DNA from: Saccharina japonica
Lineage: Eukaryota > Sar > Phaeophyceae > Laminariales > Laminariaceae
DNA: 64,000 nt
Assembly: GCA_008828725.1 (NCBI GenBank)
Contig: MEHQ01003606.1
Coordinates: forward strand, 328,534 to 392,533
Direction: 5' to 3'
The position numbers and the translations under genes were made by a program. The notes under the pieces are model-generated. The model saw only the letters and a list, made by a program, of their open reading frames with translations, was not told where the DNA came from and searched no databases. How positions within the stretch are numbered: the stretch's first letter is position 1; each line of letters starts with the position of its first letter. Of this stretch, positions 36,513 through 50,400 are shown one piece after another.

Positions 36513-37465
36513 ACAATCAGGCTTCAAGACCGCCGCGGCCAGCACTATTCCATTTAGACCTCAATCCTCAGGCACGTGCACCACTAGCTGTACGCATTAC
36601 GGCAAAACCAAAAAAAGTGCGCGCGAGATGTCCTGCAGTACTGCAGACCGATACGTACTGTAGATAGCCAATACTTTGGCTGTCGTTTCAATTCGGTACG
36701 TGCGCATCGGCAGTCGAACACTTTGCCGAGGTCAAGGCGAAATATCTCGTTATAACATCATCACCGCTGCGAACTGAACGCTACGGTAGAAAGAGAGCAC
36801 TAAGCTAAGCATTGGGACACCAAGCGTTGGCTGTAGTGTCCAGTTCACTCCAATTCGGCACGTGCCGGTGGTCAAAACATCGCCGGGATCAAACATCTTG
36901 CTGCGGTATTGTTTGGGATCATCATGTCACCATCATCGCGATTCCCCACCAATGTCGCGTATGGCAAGAATCAACCCTCTCCTACCGTAGGTACGCCATA
37001 CACTACCGCAGTACCGCAGTACCACAGTACCACAGGTACCTCGTATTATACAAAACCCTGTCAAAACCCCCAAAATGGCAATTCATGGATCATGACCATC
37101 AGCCCTGCTGTAGTGTGCAGCACCTCAGCTACCTCGAATCATGTGAAATCCTGCCAAACGGCCCTCGAAACTTCAACCAATGGATCAAGAACAATTCACG
37201 CATCAACGTCTATCTCAAACGGCCCTAAAAAATGCCAATGAATTGATCAAGAGCTATTAATGCATCATCTGTCTCAAACGGTCCTCCAAATACCAACTAA
37301 TGACGGATCAAGAGCATCGTATTCATCAACACCTATCCCAAACGGTCCTCAAAATGTCAAACCAATTGTTCAAGAGCAATGCCTTAATCACCATCGTTGT
37401 CATCATCATCGTCATCATCAACGTCGTCGTCACCATCGGCATAATCATCACCACCCTCTACGAGA
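36513..37465. other. 3' flank of the SDR gene
   Basis: No gene recognised. A short repeat, CTCAAACGGTCCTC/CTCAAACGGCCCT, occurs at about 37212, 37273 and 37335; a (TCATCATCG)n stretch lies at 37395-37450. Confidence 0.5.
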
Positions 37466-40400
37466 TTAGTCCTGCTGGCGGCTCGTTTGTGCCAAGGGTA
37501 CCGGGCGGAGCTGGGTGAGGACTGGGTAGGTAGACCGTCTGATCTGGTTGAGCATGTCGGGATCCTTCTCGAGGTCCTTGTCGGTGGGGAGGTTGGACAA
37601 GGCCTGGTCGATGCCAGCCTTCGCCTTCACGGAGGGTGCCACCTTTTAATGCAGCAATAACAAAACCCACACCAAATTGATGAATTCATGGTTGAATGTA
37701 TTTGAATGTATTTTAATGCATGTCAATGAATTTGTCTGAATATGAATGCAGTTGAACGATGCTTGGAATTAATGATTTCCAACGGATTTGAAATAATGAA
37801 TGGATGGATGAAGGAATGAATGGATGAATGAAGGAATGCATGCATTAATTAACTGCAGTGTAGATTCATGAAGAAATGCGTGGATGGATTGATGAATAAA
37901 TTAGCAAAGCAAAGCAAAGCAAAGCAAAGCAAAGCAAAGCAAAGCAAAGCAAAGCAAAGCAAAGCAAAGCGAAGCAAAGCAACGCAACGTAAAGTGAAGC
38001 AAAACAAAATGGACGAGAAAGGGCCGCAATTTGGTTTCTTTTAGCAGCGGTGGTGCAGCTCGCATTTGATAGAAGGACTATAAAATACCAGTAGGCACCT
38101 GTATGGGGGGGCAGTGCATACATAGTTCATCCAGCACCGCAAAATTGTTGCTTGGTTTTCACCTTGAAGGTTTTACGGCTGAGCTATAATACCGAGGTAC
38201 AACAATATATCGCCCTCCGAACGGCGGAGTCGTTGGGACGGCTCAGTTGGCGGATCTCCGTACATATACTCTTGTAGCCCACCCTGTCTATGTTTTCGTG
38301 TTATAGGAGCTCACGCGCAAGCGAGTGGTTCTTACAAAAACTAAGTTCCAAGTGAAAGCATTCTACCTTGCGTCCTGCCGAAGATGGCACGAGTGGAAGT
38401 GATACCAACTGAACTACCGGGGGGTAGAATACAACGACGTGGCAAGGCATTATACGTAACGTATCATTGCCCAACCCGGGGTAAGTCTTAACACATCACT
38501 GATCCACACCTTGTCCAGTCCAGGCAATGTTTGCACCTCGAACGTCTTCCCTGTGGCCTCTTTGGTGCCTAGGCATCGCACCAGCACATCTGCCACATCC
38601 TCCCTGATACGACATCCATTCCATTCATTCAATTCACACATACCGCCGCACCCACACAAGAAACGGTCGTGTTAGATGTTGGAAAACATACAGTAGTACG
38701 TATAAGGTTGTCATTGCACTGCTGGTAATATACGACAACAATTAATAAAAGGCAGCGACAACACATTTTTCCATGTTCTATGCATAATTGCTGATGATGA
38801 CCTGAACAATAGTGTACCAACCGTGCCACTCCATTCCGCTCGTACGATTATAGTGCAGTACAGTAGTATAAGTCTATTAATGCCACACACACAATATGTG
38901 GTCTGTCCCACAGCCCTCACACTGATCCGATGGTATTAATAACTGTCTGCATATGACGAGCTGACGGCCTACGTTGTACCAAGGGCTCTATCACAAACCG
39001 GCAACAATGGAAAAACTGGGGCCGTATAACTCAATCCTCAATATGGCAACCCCACGACAGCACAAGATTAGCAGCACGAGCTTACCAGTACCATAGGCAC
39101 GCCAAGTGACAGTTGTATACATACTGTACCAGGTCACACAAACTCAATGACGCTGACCTCAAGCATAGCAGAAGCACAAGCACGAGCGTAAACCCTCTCC
39201 CTCAACTAACACCAGATCAGGCCACACCCCCCCCAAAAAACAAACTAGGTCCCCCTTCCCTCTCAAGTAACACTGCGTACACGCAGCTAAGGGCGCCGGT
39301 CGCATGCGTAGCAACCCCCCCGCCCCCCCCCCGTCCCTCCAAATAACGCCGGGCACATGGGCATAAGGAACAAGAATCCCCGACTGCACCCACAAGTACG
39401 ACCAAACATTCCTTGAACAACAACCAACAGAGTACCGGTAGAAAAATCAAGTATGATCGACTCCATGGTATCAATCAGATCAACCCCACGCTATCCATCA
39501 GATCAACCCCATGTCGTCGATCACAGCAACTGCATGCTATCTCGATCAGATCGACTGCTTGCTGGCTCGATCATATCAACTGCATGCTGTCTCGATCAGA
39601 TCAACTCCATGCTGTCGATCAGATTAACCCGATCGATGCTATCGATCAGATCAACCCCACGCTGTCTCGATCAGATCAACCACACGGTATCGACTAGATC
39701 AACTCCGTGGTACAGATCAAATCAATCCCATGCCGCCGACCAGATCAATTTCATGGTATAGATCAGCTCGCCCGTGTTCATGGGGAACCTTCGCCGACAA
39801 CCAAAACTCCGCTGCCGTACTGCCGTAATACTGCCGTAATACTGTAGTAATCGATTCCGAGGGTAGCCCTCTTCTCCCCGGCGAGTTCTATACGTGATAG
39901 ATACTTGCAACGGCATGCTATTCATAGCAGTACATGGTATGTATTTATATTTTCACAAATGTATATAAATGTATTTGTATACTTCGAAGTATGTATTTAT
40001 ACGAATGTTAAGAGTCGACGCGGGCTACGATAGGGGTAGAACGTTTTGGCCGATATACTTGTGGCTTACTATTGGTATGGCTATTATTTATAGTATACTC
40101 CTCAACTGAGGAGCTAGCCAATAAGGCACACGCCGTCTAAGGCATGCCTTATCATTGGAACACCGTTTGTGTTGCACACTATTTTTCGATAGCACCTACC
40201 GTCCTACACTATTTTCGAGGCCACGGGATTGTTCATCGGTTAATGAAGCAATGAAGCCTACCATTCGGTCTAAAAATATAAGGATAGTTTGGATTAAATA
40301 TGAATATACAAACGGATCTAATATTCAGGGACATGATGGCACATATTTATCAAAAGTTAGCTTTGGGTCAGGTGACCCCTACTCGAGCGAGGAGTCACAC

Positions 40401-43400
40401 ATTACTGTAACATGGTGCATTGCACCCCTGCCGCATTTCTTAATAAAGTAGAAAGTATTAACAGATTTCCATCTCGCTCACCTGCAAATCCTTCCCGCTG
40501 CGGTGTCGCCGACGGAAAAGAGAGGTCGGCCCCTAGGGTGGTCGTCGTTGAGACCGCAGGGCCGCACCACAGTGTAAGGTATCCCCACCTTCGGAACCAG
40601 CGGCAGGTACCAGTAACAAAAACGGAGTCATCATGGACGAAGGGCACATTTTTAGTGGGTTGATTGGTTGCTTAGTGATCTAATGGTAATGTGTTGATTG
40701 GATATCAGTAGTTGGTTGGATGTCAATAGTTGGTTTGTTGATTGGCCAGTTTAGTTAGTTTTATCGGTTATTCGGTTTGTTAGTGGTCTAATGGTAGTTG
40801 GCTGGCTGGATATCAATAATTGGTTGGGTATCAATAGTTGGTTTGTTAGTAGTTGGTTAGATGGGAAGTTGGTTAGGTTGTTAGCTAGGTTTTTGGTTGG
40901 TTAATTGTCTAGTTAGTTGGGTTGTTACTTGAATGATTTCGTTGGTTGATTAGTGTTAGTTGGTCGGTTGGCTGATAGGTTGGTCGGCGTTTGGTTGGTT
41001 GGTGGTACCTCTCTCGGACTTGAACGCATGCCTTGAAGGGAAAAAAATGTCGGAAACAAGTGACGATTACTCCTTAGAACACCGGCCAGATGACCAAGCC
41101 TGGGCTGCTGAGGTAAGGGGTGTGTCTCCAGAGTGCAACATGAAAGAGGAGATGCCCCACACGCGCGCAGCATGGTGATTGTGATATTTTTGATATTACA
41201 CGCTTTTCCTAAAATAATGACAAGACCGCACGATGTCGCTTTTAGGTCGCTAAACCTGGGGTCCAGAAGGTTTAATTGGTTGGCTGCTTGGTTGATTGGT
41301 GTTGGTTCGTTTGGTTGGTTTGGTTGGTTTAATGGATGGTTGGTTCGTTAGCTAGTGGTTTGGTTCAATGATTGGTTGGTTTCTTGGTTATGCCCATGGT
41401 TGGTTATTTGGTTTAATGGTTGGTTGGTTGATTGATTGATTGATTGATTGATTCATTCATTCATTCATTCATTGTTTGGTTAGTTGGTTGGATTGGTTAG
41501 TTGGCTGCCTAATTGGTTGGTTCGTGAGTTGCTTGGGAGGCGGGCGTATCTCCTTCCAGGTTCGGCTATTTAGCAGCCGCCGTATTAGCGCTCACGTGTG
41601 CTATACCTGGTACATGATAAAAGGCTTTGCTGGAAGAGCAGCGCTATATTATCCAAATAGGGCTCCCGTTGATAGGTTTCAACAGAGAACAGAGCGCAAG
41701 GCTATGGGTACCTACCTCTCTTAGGTTTGTTTTCGCCTTCTTCCATACGGTAAGGGTGTATACTATTTAACATACATAACTTACCACTACCCCTCGATAA
41801 AGCGAAAATTACCTCTCTTAGCTCTTATACGCCTTCTCCCTTGACGTTGAAGATGCATGTTATTTAACAGTATTGACTTAACACTACCTCTCGACAAAAT
41901 GAAACTTCTTCTCACTTGTTTTTTGGCGGTGAGAAAGTTGCGCTATTTAAATAGTAACAACTTAATACGACCCCTAGATAAAAGGAAATGCTCCCTCTCT
42001 TACCGCTTTGTCGCCTCCTGCCTTGACGTTGAGGATGCATATTATTTAATAATAATGACTTAACACTACCCCCCGGCACATGGAATCTTACCTCTCTTAG
42101 CTCTTTTTCGCCCTCTGCCTTCACGGTGAGGATGTTGAGGGGGTTCAGCTTCACGATCGGAACGTCCGCCGCCTGACAAGATTTATAGCACCCGCCCGAC
42201 GACGAAAGCAGGAGGGAGAGAGGGCATCGAGAGAATCTCATGTCAGCCCTGGAATACTTCATATATACCTGGTGTATATCATACGTCATACTAATATTGT
42301 CACTTGGCCCCTTTATAGAGTAATGGAGGGAAGGGAGCGAATCTCATGCTCGCCCTGGAAGATATACCATAAAAATTATTATTGCTATTTTATTCAGCCC
42401 AACATATCATACCGTAGGACGAGTACTGTTGTTTCGCCCCGCAGCTATCATACGCAGTAAACAGTAACATGTGCCTGGTAGTGGTTATGGGTGGTCAATG
42501 TGGTCAGGTTTGTTCGGACCGAACATGACAACGGGGCATGATGGGTGACAATCAAGAGCTCGAACTCATCCGTGAAATTCACGAGATACCTAGTGCAGTG
42601 AGAAAACAAAACATATTACACGAGAATAACACGTTCCTGCTTGTTTACGTTGAGGTTGGTGTAGAACGCACCCTGTCTATTAGTAGGAAAAATAACCCAG
42701 CGTGGGCTACAGGATTCTTGAGTATGATTGTAAATAGGCAGGGCTCTTCACGGGTCATGCTCTCACAATATCCCCGGGTCAGGTTTAGGAGGTCTCAAAA
42801 TCTCACGGGTCGGGTCGGGTCGGGTCGGGTCGGGTCGGGAGGCTTTCAAAATCTCACGGGTCGGGCCAGGTAACCCTGACCCGACCCGACCCGCGAGGTT
42901 TAACCTGACCCTTGAACAGCCCTGTCGAGGATTATTCTACCGCACAGGCTACCAGGTACTCTATGCTGATCTAGTGATGATGCTGACGCTGACCAGGGGA
43001 GAGAGGGGTCTGTCCCCGTTGCTCCACTTAGGGGCTAGCCGTGACAGCACTTCACAGGAGTACAAGGCTTGCTCATGTTATACATGCTACAATGCATGCT
43101 GTACACATAAGTTTGCTACTACTGGACATACTGGACATACTGGACACGCTTAACGTATATCTTATACTACTGTACATGGCGACACTGACCAGGGGGTAGC
43201 GGGCCTTGTCTTCGTTGCTCCAGTTGGGTCTGGTCACGGCAGCACTTGACAGGAGCACAAACCTTGTTCAGCCCAATCCGTCATCCATGGTGTAGGGCAG
43301 CGGTGCAGCGGTACCATGCGAGTAAGGCGACAGAGGGTGGTGGACGGAGGACAATTGCAACGTTAATATTAAACAAACGCCTAACCATGATAATGTGACA

Positions 43401-44464
43401 CTATGATGACATCATATCCTGGTGCTGTTATGGTTATCATACCACTATACGATGACAACACTATGTGACATGCGACAACATGTCGAGTTGATAGCATTGT
43501 AACATCATACCATCATCCTTACTAATGAATGCTGCTATTAATGCTGCTCGGTACGAGTAGTTATGATGATGACAGTGTCGTATTGGATCTTCGTTTTGAT
43601 TATGCTATAGCACACCCCCTCTGTTAATATTAATAGGACGAGTGAGTGTCTCACGTCTGAAGTCTTAAGTTTTGGACCTTAAGCTGCGTTTCTCGACAAC
43701 GGGCAAGGTGCAAACATAACATAGTAATGCTATTATTACAGAGGACCATAGTAAATAGGACCGAATATCAATACTATTTGTATAAAATAGGTAATATATA
43801 GGTTTTAGACTGTACCGCAGGTCCTATTTACTATGTTCCTCCGTAATAATTAGAATGCTATTAACAATAATGCTATCATATTGATAATCCTATTAATAAT
43901 AATGGTGTTATAATAATAATGCCGAGCGTTGTGTCTATGAAACGATTTCGACGAGGTAGTCCCAGCGCCCCTATTTTGGTTGTTGTGTTCCCCCCTACAC
44001 TGGTTTTGGAGAAACTTTGATATTGGTGTATATGTATTGTAGCCCAGTAGTCCAGTCCAATAGTCCAGTAGTCCAGTGAGAAATTCGTCCCACGGGGTGT
44101 TTGTTTACCTTATCATCTTGATTAGAGTATGCGGTGCTCCTCACCACTATTAATAGTAAGTAATAATAATACTCCTCTCACCAGATACTACAATGAATAG
44201 GACTAGTGGTGACTATGATAGTGGTATACTATGGTATACTATTAATATGATAGTGATATACTATGGTATACTATGGTATACTATGAAAGGGGCATATAGT
44301 ATATAGTAGCGCACATACAAAATAGTTTCGTGAGGCTATGATAGTTACTTTACATTATACTATACGAGCTCCATCCTACTATTAATAGGAAGTCATGACT
44401 AACACACTCAGGACTGACCTCGAAAACAAATGTAGGCTCGCCCCGACGAACGATCCCCTGGCGT

Positions 44465-44499
<35 letters not shown>

Positions 44500-47400
44500 G
44501 ATGGTATTTATAACAAAAACTAGTGTTTGTGCAACGCAACTGGGATATGATACGGGGTACTGGGTCCAATAGTGCAATAGTTCTAGTGTTATCAATTCAG
44601 GAGCCCGTCAGCCAGACACATTTCTAGCACCATATAGCACAGAAACTGACTATTCATACGGTACATACGGTGGTAGTAGTCGTGTCTACTAATATGCATA
44701 CGGTAGTAGTCGTCACTACTATTAATAATATTCATACGAGAGTAGTCGTTGCTATTTCTCACCTTGGGGAGTCGGGGGAAAGGGGTTGGGGCTCGGATTC
44801 TTCCTCCTCCTTGCCGTTGGACACGGTCTTCTTCGCGGCCTTCAGGGCCAAGGCCACGTCCCGAACACCTTCCACGTCCGTCACAGACTTCGGGTTGATC
44901 GTCAGCCTCACCGCGTTCGCCAACCTTTAGCATCATCAGGTTAGAGTCATCAGGGACCAATAACGTCGATTAGTTCACATAATTAGTCGCTATAAACAGC
45001 TGAAGCAGGTACAGTAGGTGCAGTAGATACAGTAGAGTTCTGCGCGCCGTAAAACCCGGCCAACTTTTAGAAGTCGACAGCAAAAAGACATTTGACACAC
45101 AAAACAGCAGTGTCTACCTGGTACGTATCAGCAAAATAAAGTAACCGTTGGAAATGGGGTTATTGCCATCAGAGTAATAACGTCGATTGTTAACCCATTG
45201 ACCACTCACTGTAAACTTTATCCCACACTACAGTAAGTCCTCTGAATACATGAATAGATTATTCCTTCTTTGTACCCCAAAACGTGGATTGGTGCACTGC
45301 TAAAGGGGTCACAATAATACTGCACCACTCACCGATACAAACACCTAGGGCGTAGCTTCAACTTGAAGTTAGTAATGGGCAAGGCATACGCAGAGGGCGC
45401 AACTTCAACTCCATCTTCAACTTCAACTTGAGTTAGCGATGGGCAAGGCATACGCTGAGGGCGAAACTTCAACTTCAACTTCAACTTGAAGCTAGTGGGC
45501 ATGGGGACGGACGGCGTAGTACTGAAGTTATTGCTGATGTTGTTAATAGTGCGAAGCAACATCCTGTCCTTTCCAAAAATAAGTGTTGGTAGTATTTCTA
45601 GTATATATATATATGTTACAGGCCAACATTCCTGTTTCTGACGATTAAAGTTCATAAATTGAATACTGAGTACAGCAGTAGGTGGGATAATGTGATGATG
45701 TTAGTCTATATGTTAGTCTATATGGATGTTAGTCTTACAGTACCATGCAGTAGGGAAAGGTCCAGTCTGGGCTAACATTCCTGTTTCCTATGATTTATAT
45801 TGATACGATAAACGACTGCCGACAGTAGATTACCAATAGATTATAATCTAGCCTACTGTAGGCTTGCATTTCTGTTCCTACCGTACCGCTAGCATGATAC
45901 TACTATAACGTATTATTTAAAGCTGCAGTAGGTGTGGTGATATGGTGATGTGATGAAACAGTCGTATCATACCTCTGGAGGGGGGATAGGTTCTGCGCGT
46001 AGCCGGAGGCACAAAAGACGACGGCCGACGCTCCTTCCACCACTCTTGCGGCAGAGCGCATGCTCGAAAGCTCGGCCGACATTATCTGCAACAACAAAAT
46101 CAACGGGCGCGACGAGGCGATCGGACAAGGTAAGGTCACCTCACCTGATTGGCTGAGACCGTTTGCGCCTAGAAATATCGACCTGGCTGGACGGGAACCA
46201 GCTCGCAATCTTACCACTATATATCAGAAAATGTCGGCGGCTGATGTTATGCTTTAAAAACAAATCCTTTGTACCTCAAGCTTGATTCCGTAGGTGTCCT
46301 TTTCTTCTTTGAGCAGTCTCGAACCCTTCGCGAAATCGTTCACGACGGCCCTGACGAGCACCTTGGGGTAGAGCTCTAGGATGCGCCGAACGGCCAGTTG
46401 TCCAACACGCCCAGTGGCGCCAGTAACCACCTGTTCACCGATTCAAACCAAACCAAACCAAACCAAATAAAAAACACAGGAACGGAACAAAGAAAAATGA
46501 AACGGAGCAAAGCGCAACAAAGGAAAAATAAAAGAGACAGGAAGGGAAAGGGAGACGGCAAGGTCAAGGGCAAGGGGGATCACCAAACAAAAACAACAAA
46601 CGAAAACGACAACCGAAAACGACAAATGAAAACGACAAACGGAAGAAACAAACGAAAACGACAAGCGAAAACAAAAACGAACGCGGAAACGTGATGCGCT
46701 TAGTATGGCGTGATGAACTGTACGGCTTCAATCTTTAGCACTGCTTCAAACCTGAACACTGCTTCAATGCTTCGATCAATGAGTCAAACTGCTTCAGTAA
46801 ATGAACCAAACTGCTTCAATGCTGAACACTTAATGCTTTAATGTTGAACACAGCACCAATGCTTCGATGTGGAACACTGACCATATCTTAAAGCACGGCT
46901 ACAGTTTCTACGAAGCGGAATGCGATGGGTGAAGCGACTGACTCACCACGATGGTCTCCGGCTTGGACAAGGTGAGGCTGCTGCTCGGCTCCGCAGGCTT
47001 AGAACCGAAGAAACTCCACCCCCCCTTCGAAGCAGTCTTTTTCGCGGGCGCCTTCTCGGCCTCCCCTCCCTTGTCGTCAGCTGGGGCATCTGCACTACCC
47101 TCTGCACTGTCACTAGTCGCGTCTTTCGCAGCATCAGCAGCGGCAGCGGCAGCGGCAGCAGGAGCAGCAGCAGGAGCAGCAGCAGCAGGAGGAGCGGCAG
47201 CGGCAGCAGGAGCGGCGTCGCCCTCAGTCTTTTCTTTTTTGCTGTCGCTTCCCTTCTTCTGCTGCTGGTCTTCGGCGGGCGGGGTTGGCTCTTTGGGCTT
47301 GACTTCCTTTTCGACCTTTTCCACCTGTATTGATATCATAGGTATTGATAGGCATGCGGCAAGATTTTGGAGCGAGAGCGCGCAACGGTATTGATAGCAT

Positions 47401-50400
47401 CAATAGCGGCGGGTGATCAGCGCAGCTTGCCTCGCCACAACAACGTGCACGAAAAATATCGACACGCCAATCAGCAAAGCCTCTCATGCACGGCAGTGTT
47501 CAACACGGCAATGATCGCAAACCTTGGATGCACGGCAGTGGCCAGCTCTTACAGCAAAGACACTGCAGCACGTTGAATTATACACAACACAGTAAGCCAG
47601 ATAATAGGGAATACATAAGGCGCTCGCCGTACACGTGGTAAGAAACGCCAATTTGGCGTCGAGGCCTAATTTCACATGTTGTTGCAACCATTGAGCACAA
47701 GCTATTTTTACCTATTATATGATATTTAGTACAGCACCCGAACCTGAGCACCGTTTTTTCGGTAATTTTTCTTGTTTATCGGGAGACAACGACCCTCAAT
47801 TTCATGCAACCGGTACATTAAAAAATATCATGCACCTTCTGTTGTATAAGACACCAGCAGTAGTACAGGGATAGGGAGCTTTTACCAGTAACAAGTGCAA
47901 GCTCTCGGGGTAACGTCCCAATACCTTTCATGGTGACACCTGGCATAGTGATGTATTTGGTATTAGTTTGTGTTTCCACATACCTTGGGCTCGTCGCCCC
48001 TAGCTATGGCAGCGATCGTTTCAGCCCGCCTTTCTTTGGCAGCCGTTGCGGCAGCAGCTTCCGCAGAAGCAGCCCTCTTCTTCGCAGTCTCCTCGGCTAT
48101 AGCGGCGGCAGCAGCATCAGCGGCAGCTTTAGCAGCAGCTTTCTTCTGAGCAGCCTCATCCTCCTTCGCTTTAATAGCATCAGCTTTTGCGGAAGCAATG
48201 GCATCAACGGCCGCTTTAGCAGCAGCCTTCTTCTGGGCAGCTTCCTCGTTCTTAGCCCTGATCTTTTCAGCTTTTGCGGCGGCAGCAGCATCAGCAGCGG
48301 CTTTCGCAGAAGCTTTCGCGGCAGCTTTCTTTTCGGCGATTTCGTCGTTCTTCGCTTTGATTTTGTCAGCTCTAGCGGCGGCAGCAGCATCCGCAGCAGC
48401 TTTAGCAGCGGCCTTCTTCAGGGCAGCTTCCTCGTTCTTAGCTTTTATTTTTTCAGCTTTTTCGGCGGCAGCAGCATCAGCAGCAGCTTTCTTCTGGGCA
48501 GCCTCCTCCTCCTTAGCCTTGACCTTGTCAGATTTATCACCAGCAGCAGCAGCAGCTGTCGAGGAAGCTTCAGCAGCGGCTTTCTCCTCAGCAGCCGTCG
48601 CCTCTGCGGCAGCCTTGGCATCCTCCGCAGCTTTCTGTTCCTCCGCTGCTTTAGCTTCCTCCGCCGCTTCAGCCTCCTTCTTAGCCGCTGCAGCGGCGGC
48701 GGCGGCGGCTTTTTCCTTTGCGGCTTCAGCTTCGGCCGCCTTTTGTTCGGCCTCCTTAGCATCGACAACCTTAGCATCAGTATCAGAGGCGGAAGGTTTA
48801 GCCGCGGCAGCCGCAGGTTTCTTGCTCGGTTTGGCAGCTGACGACATGAATCCCCAGTTCCACCCCCCCATGCCACCGCCGCTCTTCTTTGCGGCGGGTT
48901 TAGCAGCGCTCGACTTAGCGGGGGGAGAGGCCTTCGATGGAGGAGCTTCGGCGTCTGCTTTTTTGGCCGTTTCTGTCGCGCCATCAGCTTTCCCGGCCGG
49001 CTTCTTAGGCTGCTTGGGCTGCTGTTCATTTGGTAGGCGTGGGGTTTAGGGGCAAACGAGGGGCAACAGGTATTATGTTACAATACAATCAAGGGTGGGG
49101 TCGTTGACGCGAAAATTTCGAAGTGCACCCTACCTATGGTTTTTGGGTGAAATTTCTTGGAACTACAGTAGGGTTTTCTTTTTTGCAGTTCAAAAGGTTC
49201 TAAGCGGCTCTAGAAGTTTATAGAAAGTCCCTATATAGAAGGTTTTCAAAGGTTTTCAAAGGTTCTAGAATATTCTAAAATAGTTTATTTTGGGCCAGGC
49301 TGAAGTTCTTATTTTTATTGTGTGGGGCCGGGTGTGTCCTACACATTTTCGAGTATCAAACACGTCTTTCTTACATGCGTCTCGTGAAAAATTGGAGCCG
49401 GCATTGTTTTTAATAACAATTTCTTAACTCCTTACCTTAAGAACTGGTCCCACGTATTTGTGGACAAATAACTCGGATTTAGTATGGATAATTATCGCAG
49501 TAGTAAAAGGGTGTCACGCGCGCCCCGATGGTCTAGTTAGTGGTACCCTCGAATGCTACTAAGCGTTGTTTCTGGAGTTCAAACCTCACGTGGGTCGGAC
49601 GTTTGAGTTTATTTGCAAAAATATATAAAAAACGGAATCAACTACTGTTGAGAGCGCGTAGTAGCGTGGGTAGGCGCAATTCGATGCGAATCGACGAGGG
49701 AAGAATGGTCTGGGGCCTTCTCGCGATAAACATGCAAGGCAAGAACCGTAGTGGGAAGAGGGAGAAGAGCCTATTTTGTTTCCCCGGATCTGAGTTACGA
49801 CTAGGAAGGAGAGAGAAAAGGAGGGCGAAGATCATACATGGGATGATAAAAAAACACACTCACATTTGTTGTCATTCGCTTGCTACTTCGACCCAAGTAT
49901 GAAATATAGACTATGAAGGAGCGAGCGGATGCAACCGAGAGGATCGCCATCCTCGCCAAAACCACCATCGTTACGTTTCATACAGCCAACGTAACAAGTG
50001 CGGTAGGTCAATACCAACAATACATACGTCAACAACAAACAGAACAAGGCTACCGTTCGCTCCGTCGATACGTGCGTACGGACAGCAACACATACCGGTG
50101 ACAATTTCCCGCATAAACCTACGAACTGTACACCCACCTCTTCCTTTTGAGCTTCCTTGCTACCGCTGCCGTCCCCAGCCTTTCCGTCACCGCCCTCTTC
50201 TTCGCCGTCACCCTGTTGAGAGTCTGAATCTCCACCTCCCTGAGCCCTAGCAAACGCGATTGCCTCCTCTAAAGTGTCATACTTTGCCGTCAGCGCCAAC
50301 CCAGGACGGTGGGCAGAGCCAAACGAAGACCAACCAGGGGCCGTCGCTACGTTTACACGCGAAGGTGACGGCCTCGCTTGCCCCTCCGGTGCAACCGTGC

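Noticed and set aside
47930..49049. 303- and 283-codon plus frames opposite the SDR helical exon
   Set aside because: Mirror frames of an Ala/Lys-rich repeat exon; Ser/Phe- and Ala-rich composition follows from the complement, and the minus exon fits splice phases on both sides.
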